Positions 63,801-64,000 of a stretch of 64,000 bases of DNA are shown here, in pieces. Source of the DNA: Micromonospora eburnea (lineage in GTDB: Bacteria > Actinomycetota > Actinomycetes > Mycobacteriales > Micromonosporaceae); the NCBI RefSeq assembly GCF_900090225.1, contig NZ_FMHY01000002.1:4030001-4094000 (forward strand). Reading direction: 5' to 3'. Position 1 is the stretch's first letter; each line of letters begins with the position of its first letter. Under the pieces are notes generated by a model. That model ran no database searches. It saw only the letters and a list, made by a program, of their open reading frames with translations, and was not told the origin of the DNA. A program made the translations under genes and the position numbers.

Positions 63801-64000
63801 GTGTTGTCGGTGGTGAACCGCCGGGTCGAGGTCTTGTCACCGACGACGGCCTTGATGCTGTGTTCACCGTCCGTGAGCTGGGCGGTGTCGACGTCCGCGC
63901 GCCGGCCGAGGGCGGGCAGCGGGTCACCGTTCGTGGCGGCGATGTCGAACAGGATGGTCTTGGTCAGCGTGGCGTTGAAGCTGCTGCCGCAGGTGCCGTC
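60845..64000 (-). CDS. large secreted metallophosphoesterase with Ig-like and cellulose/chitin-binding-type modules, 5' end cut
   Basis: At least 1051 residues; the frame is open to the right edge, so the start and signal peptide are outside. From the visible N-terminus: Ig-like adhesion domains (first ~200 residues, APVVASSVPAEG onward); a beta domain; a calcineurin-like phosphoesterase with HFTDTQYL, HTGDIIENDYYDP, IAGNHDNQLG and LAGHEHGVGT metal motifs; a fibronectin-like segment; a Big_3_5-type Ig repeat (TVTATAAPTEWGTAATVTV); and three C-terminal 45-50-residue aromatic modules ending NQ(R/Q)PGDPNG-W. The layout suggests a wall- or polysaccharide-attached extracellular phosphatase or nuclease. 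Unrelated to the cluster as far as can be seen. Confidence 0.87.
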   Translation of the reverse strand, partial: DGTCGSSFNATLTKTILFDIAATNGDPLPALGRRADVDTAQLTDGEHSIKAVVGDKTSTRRFTTDNTAPVVASSVPAEGQKLTSTVALVVEIKDASGVAGTPVITLDGNPVAQGDQIGHGLPAGAHTIAVTATDTLGNSATREIHFTSANIPDVPTALNANVTGANEPSAVLSATIPAVDGVPLTATFTKADIVLPTAGYQGEATAVPTTLDVAHDAAVRVDSLRPLDGRTVDTPSGRDVVFQRYDLNVGKAATPTLRWEGTIDPERVVALRVWDPAHQKWVVLTSSRGQAEQNTVLAAPLGDEYRDGGTVHVMVTGEDPFADDLSPRDSSAQNDKDRFEDPGSYDFALAHFTDTQYLTEGAAGGTYDNWNGKQEPSDIETAEEQAIWAAAYRDTTQWIADNQAGRKIAYTAHTGDIIENDYYDPLAKNPDGSLQRPGLNEQVDKELAAASSYQKILDDNGVVNQVIAGNHDNQLGAENGPDSRFSRSFSADRYYRVAKSWPAGTEYHAWDEKTNADGTVTPGKDNQNNYVLFSAGGLDFVAVGLSYGVTAQEAKWADSIFKRYKDRNGILLSHDYLKPSTNPDGRGAEFSAPDGSPLYKQVVESNPNVFLVLAGHEHGVGTNVRSKVGVTVAHDVVELLADYQFYTVSAGELWPDLVDGSGNIDLNGDGTPDHKAGDRLQFGASFLRLLQFDVDRAVMHIDTYSPFLDNFGATEYDIRQDGSQTKPRYNGAEDNLTLPVDLTTRKTSFATDSLGAYVPSGVIGTDEVTANGTATVTWSRLAPATSYGWIVEARSADGGVAAAQPAVFRTRRGEPTVTATAAPTEWGTAATVTVKVTAGSAPVTGTVELREGSTVRGSVTLSGSTATFPLPVGLAAGDHTLTASYSGSDQLDPAQATVTVTVNLPPEWSASTQYKADAKVSYQGRPYLAAWTSKNQRPGDPNGAWQELAMTEDGATVWTASRIFNAGDVVTYHDKTFRARWYARNQQPGDPNGPWEEIAPPAPGNGPAAWTPTTVYHAGDRVTYQKRVYEAKWYTRNQQPGDPNGPWKLIG
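60848..61290 (-). repeat. three tandem carbohydrate-binding-module repeats
   Basis: Three consecutive coding repeats of about 150 bp, each giving W-x3-x3-Y/F-xAxxxVxY-x-x-(R/K)-x-(Y/F)-xAxW...NQxPGDPNGxW. The nucleotide block encoding NQQPGDPNG recurs near 60870, 61020 and 61172 with few changes, indicating recent internal duplication. They are of the CBM5/12-like fold type. Confidence 0.75.

Noticed and set aside
60845..64000. Plus-strand frames within the metallophosphoesterase region
   Set aside because: No family features; the minus strand is open across more than 3 kb with coherent domains.

Overview
The window is high-GC actinomycete DNA: G or C at nearly every third codon position, GTG starts, mycothiol-type DinB proteins, GC-rich hairpin terminators. 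It most resembles Micromonosporaceae. There are no rRNA or tRNA genes, insertion sequences or CRISPR arrays.

From the left edge to about 42.4 kb it holds the larger part of a biosynthetic cluster that I read as a nine-membered enediyne chromoprotein antitumour antibiotic of the C-1027 / kedarcidin / maduropeptin / neocarzinostatin class. The key evidence is a secreted neocarzinostatin-family apoprotein (37447-37905) next to three complete peripheral-unit cassettes. (1) A beta-tyrosine cassette: MIO aminomutase, C-A-PCP synthetase, free-standing PCP, FAD halogenase, HpaB-type phenol hydroxylase and free-standing condensation enzyme. (2) An aromatic polyketide-acid cassette: iterative KS-AT-DH-KR-ACP synthase, aryl-AMP/CoA ligase, aryl-CoA-type flavin monooxygenase, methyltransferase and probably a P450. 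(3) A C-methylated, N-methylated pentose cassette: UDP-glucose dehydrogenase, UDP-glucuronate-decarboxylase-like enzyme, C- and N-methyltransferases and a glycosyltransferase. Two DUF1702 proteins and a DinB / DUF5987 / GMC oxidoreductase / AhpD-like operon at the left end probably serve core maturation. The enediyne core synthase, the sugar aminotransferase, a transporter and pathway regulators are not here, so the cluster should continue past the left edge. An extra NAD-dependent DNA ligase lies inside the cluster.

Layout: 0-6.6 kb core-accessory genes; 6.7-12.4 kb sugar genes and hydroxylase; 12.5-14.7 kb ligA; 14.7-24.9 kb a leftward operon (synthetase, aminomutase, halogenase, condensation enzyme, N-methyltransferase, glycosyltransferase); 25.0-27.0 kb PCP, a small unknown protein and a secreted hydrolase; 27.1-37.1 kb aryl-polyketide genes; 37.4 kb apoprotein; 38.3-42.4 kb hydrolase, secreted protein, membrane protein and P450.

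From about 42.6 kb the window looks like ordinary chromosome: SDR, DUF1579, methyltransferases, an ECF sigma factor, Ku, an AhpD-like protein, an M20 peptidase, a YbdK-like ligase, nitroreductase, flavin monooxygenase, KatG, a CGNR zinc-finger protein, a broken VOC gene, a secreted subtilase and the C-terminal part of a large secreted metallophosphoesterase. Ku and the redox enzymes could help a strain that makes a DNA-cleaving agent, but nothing ties them to the cluster beyond proximity.
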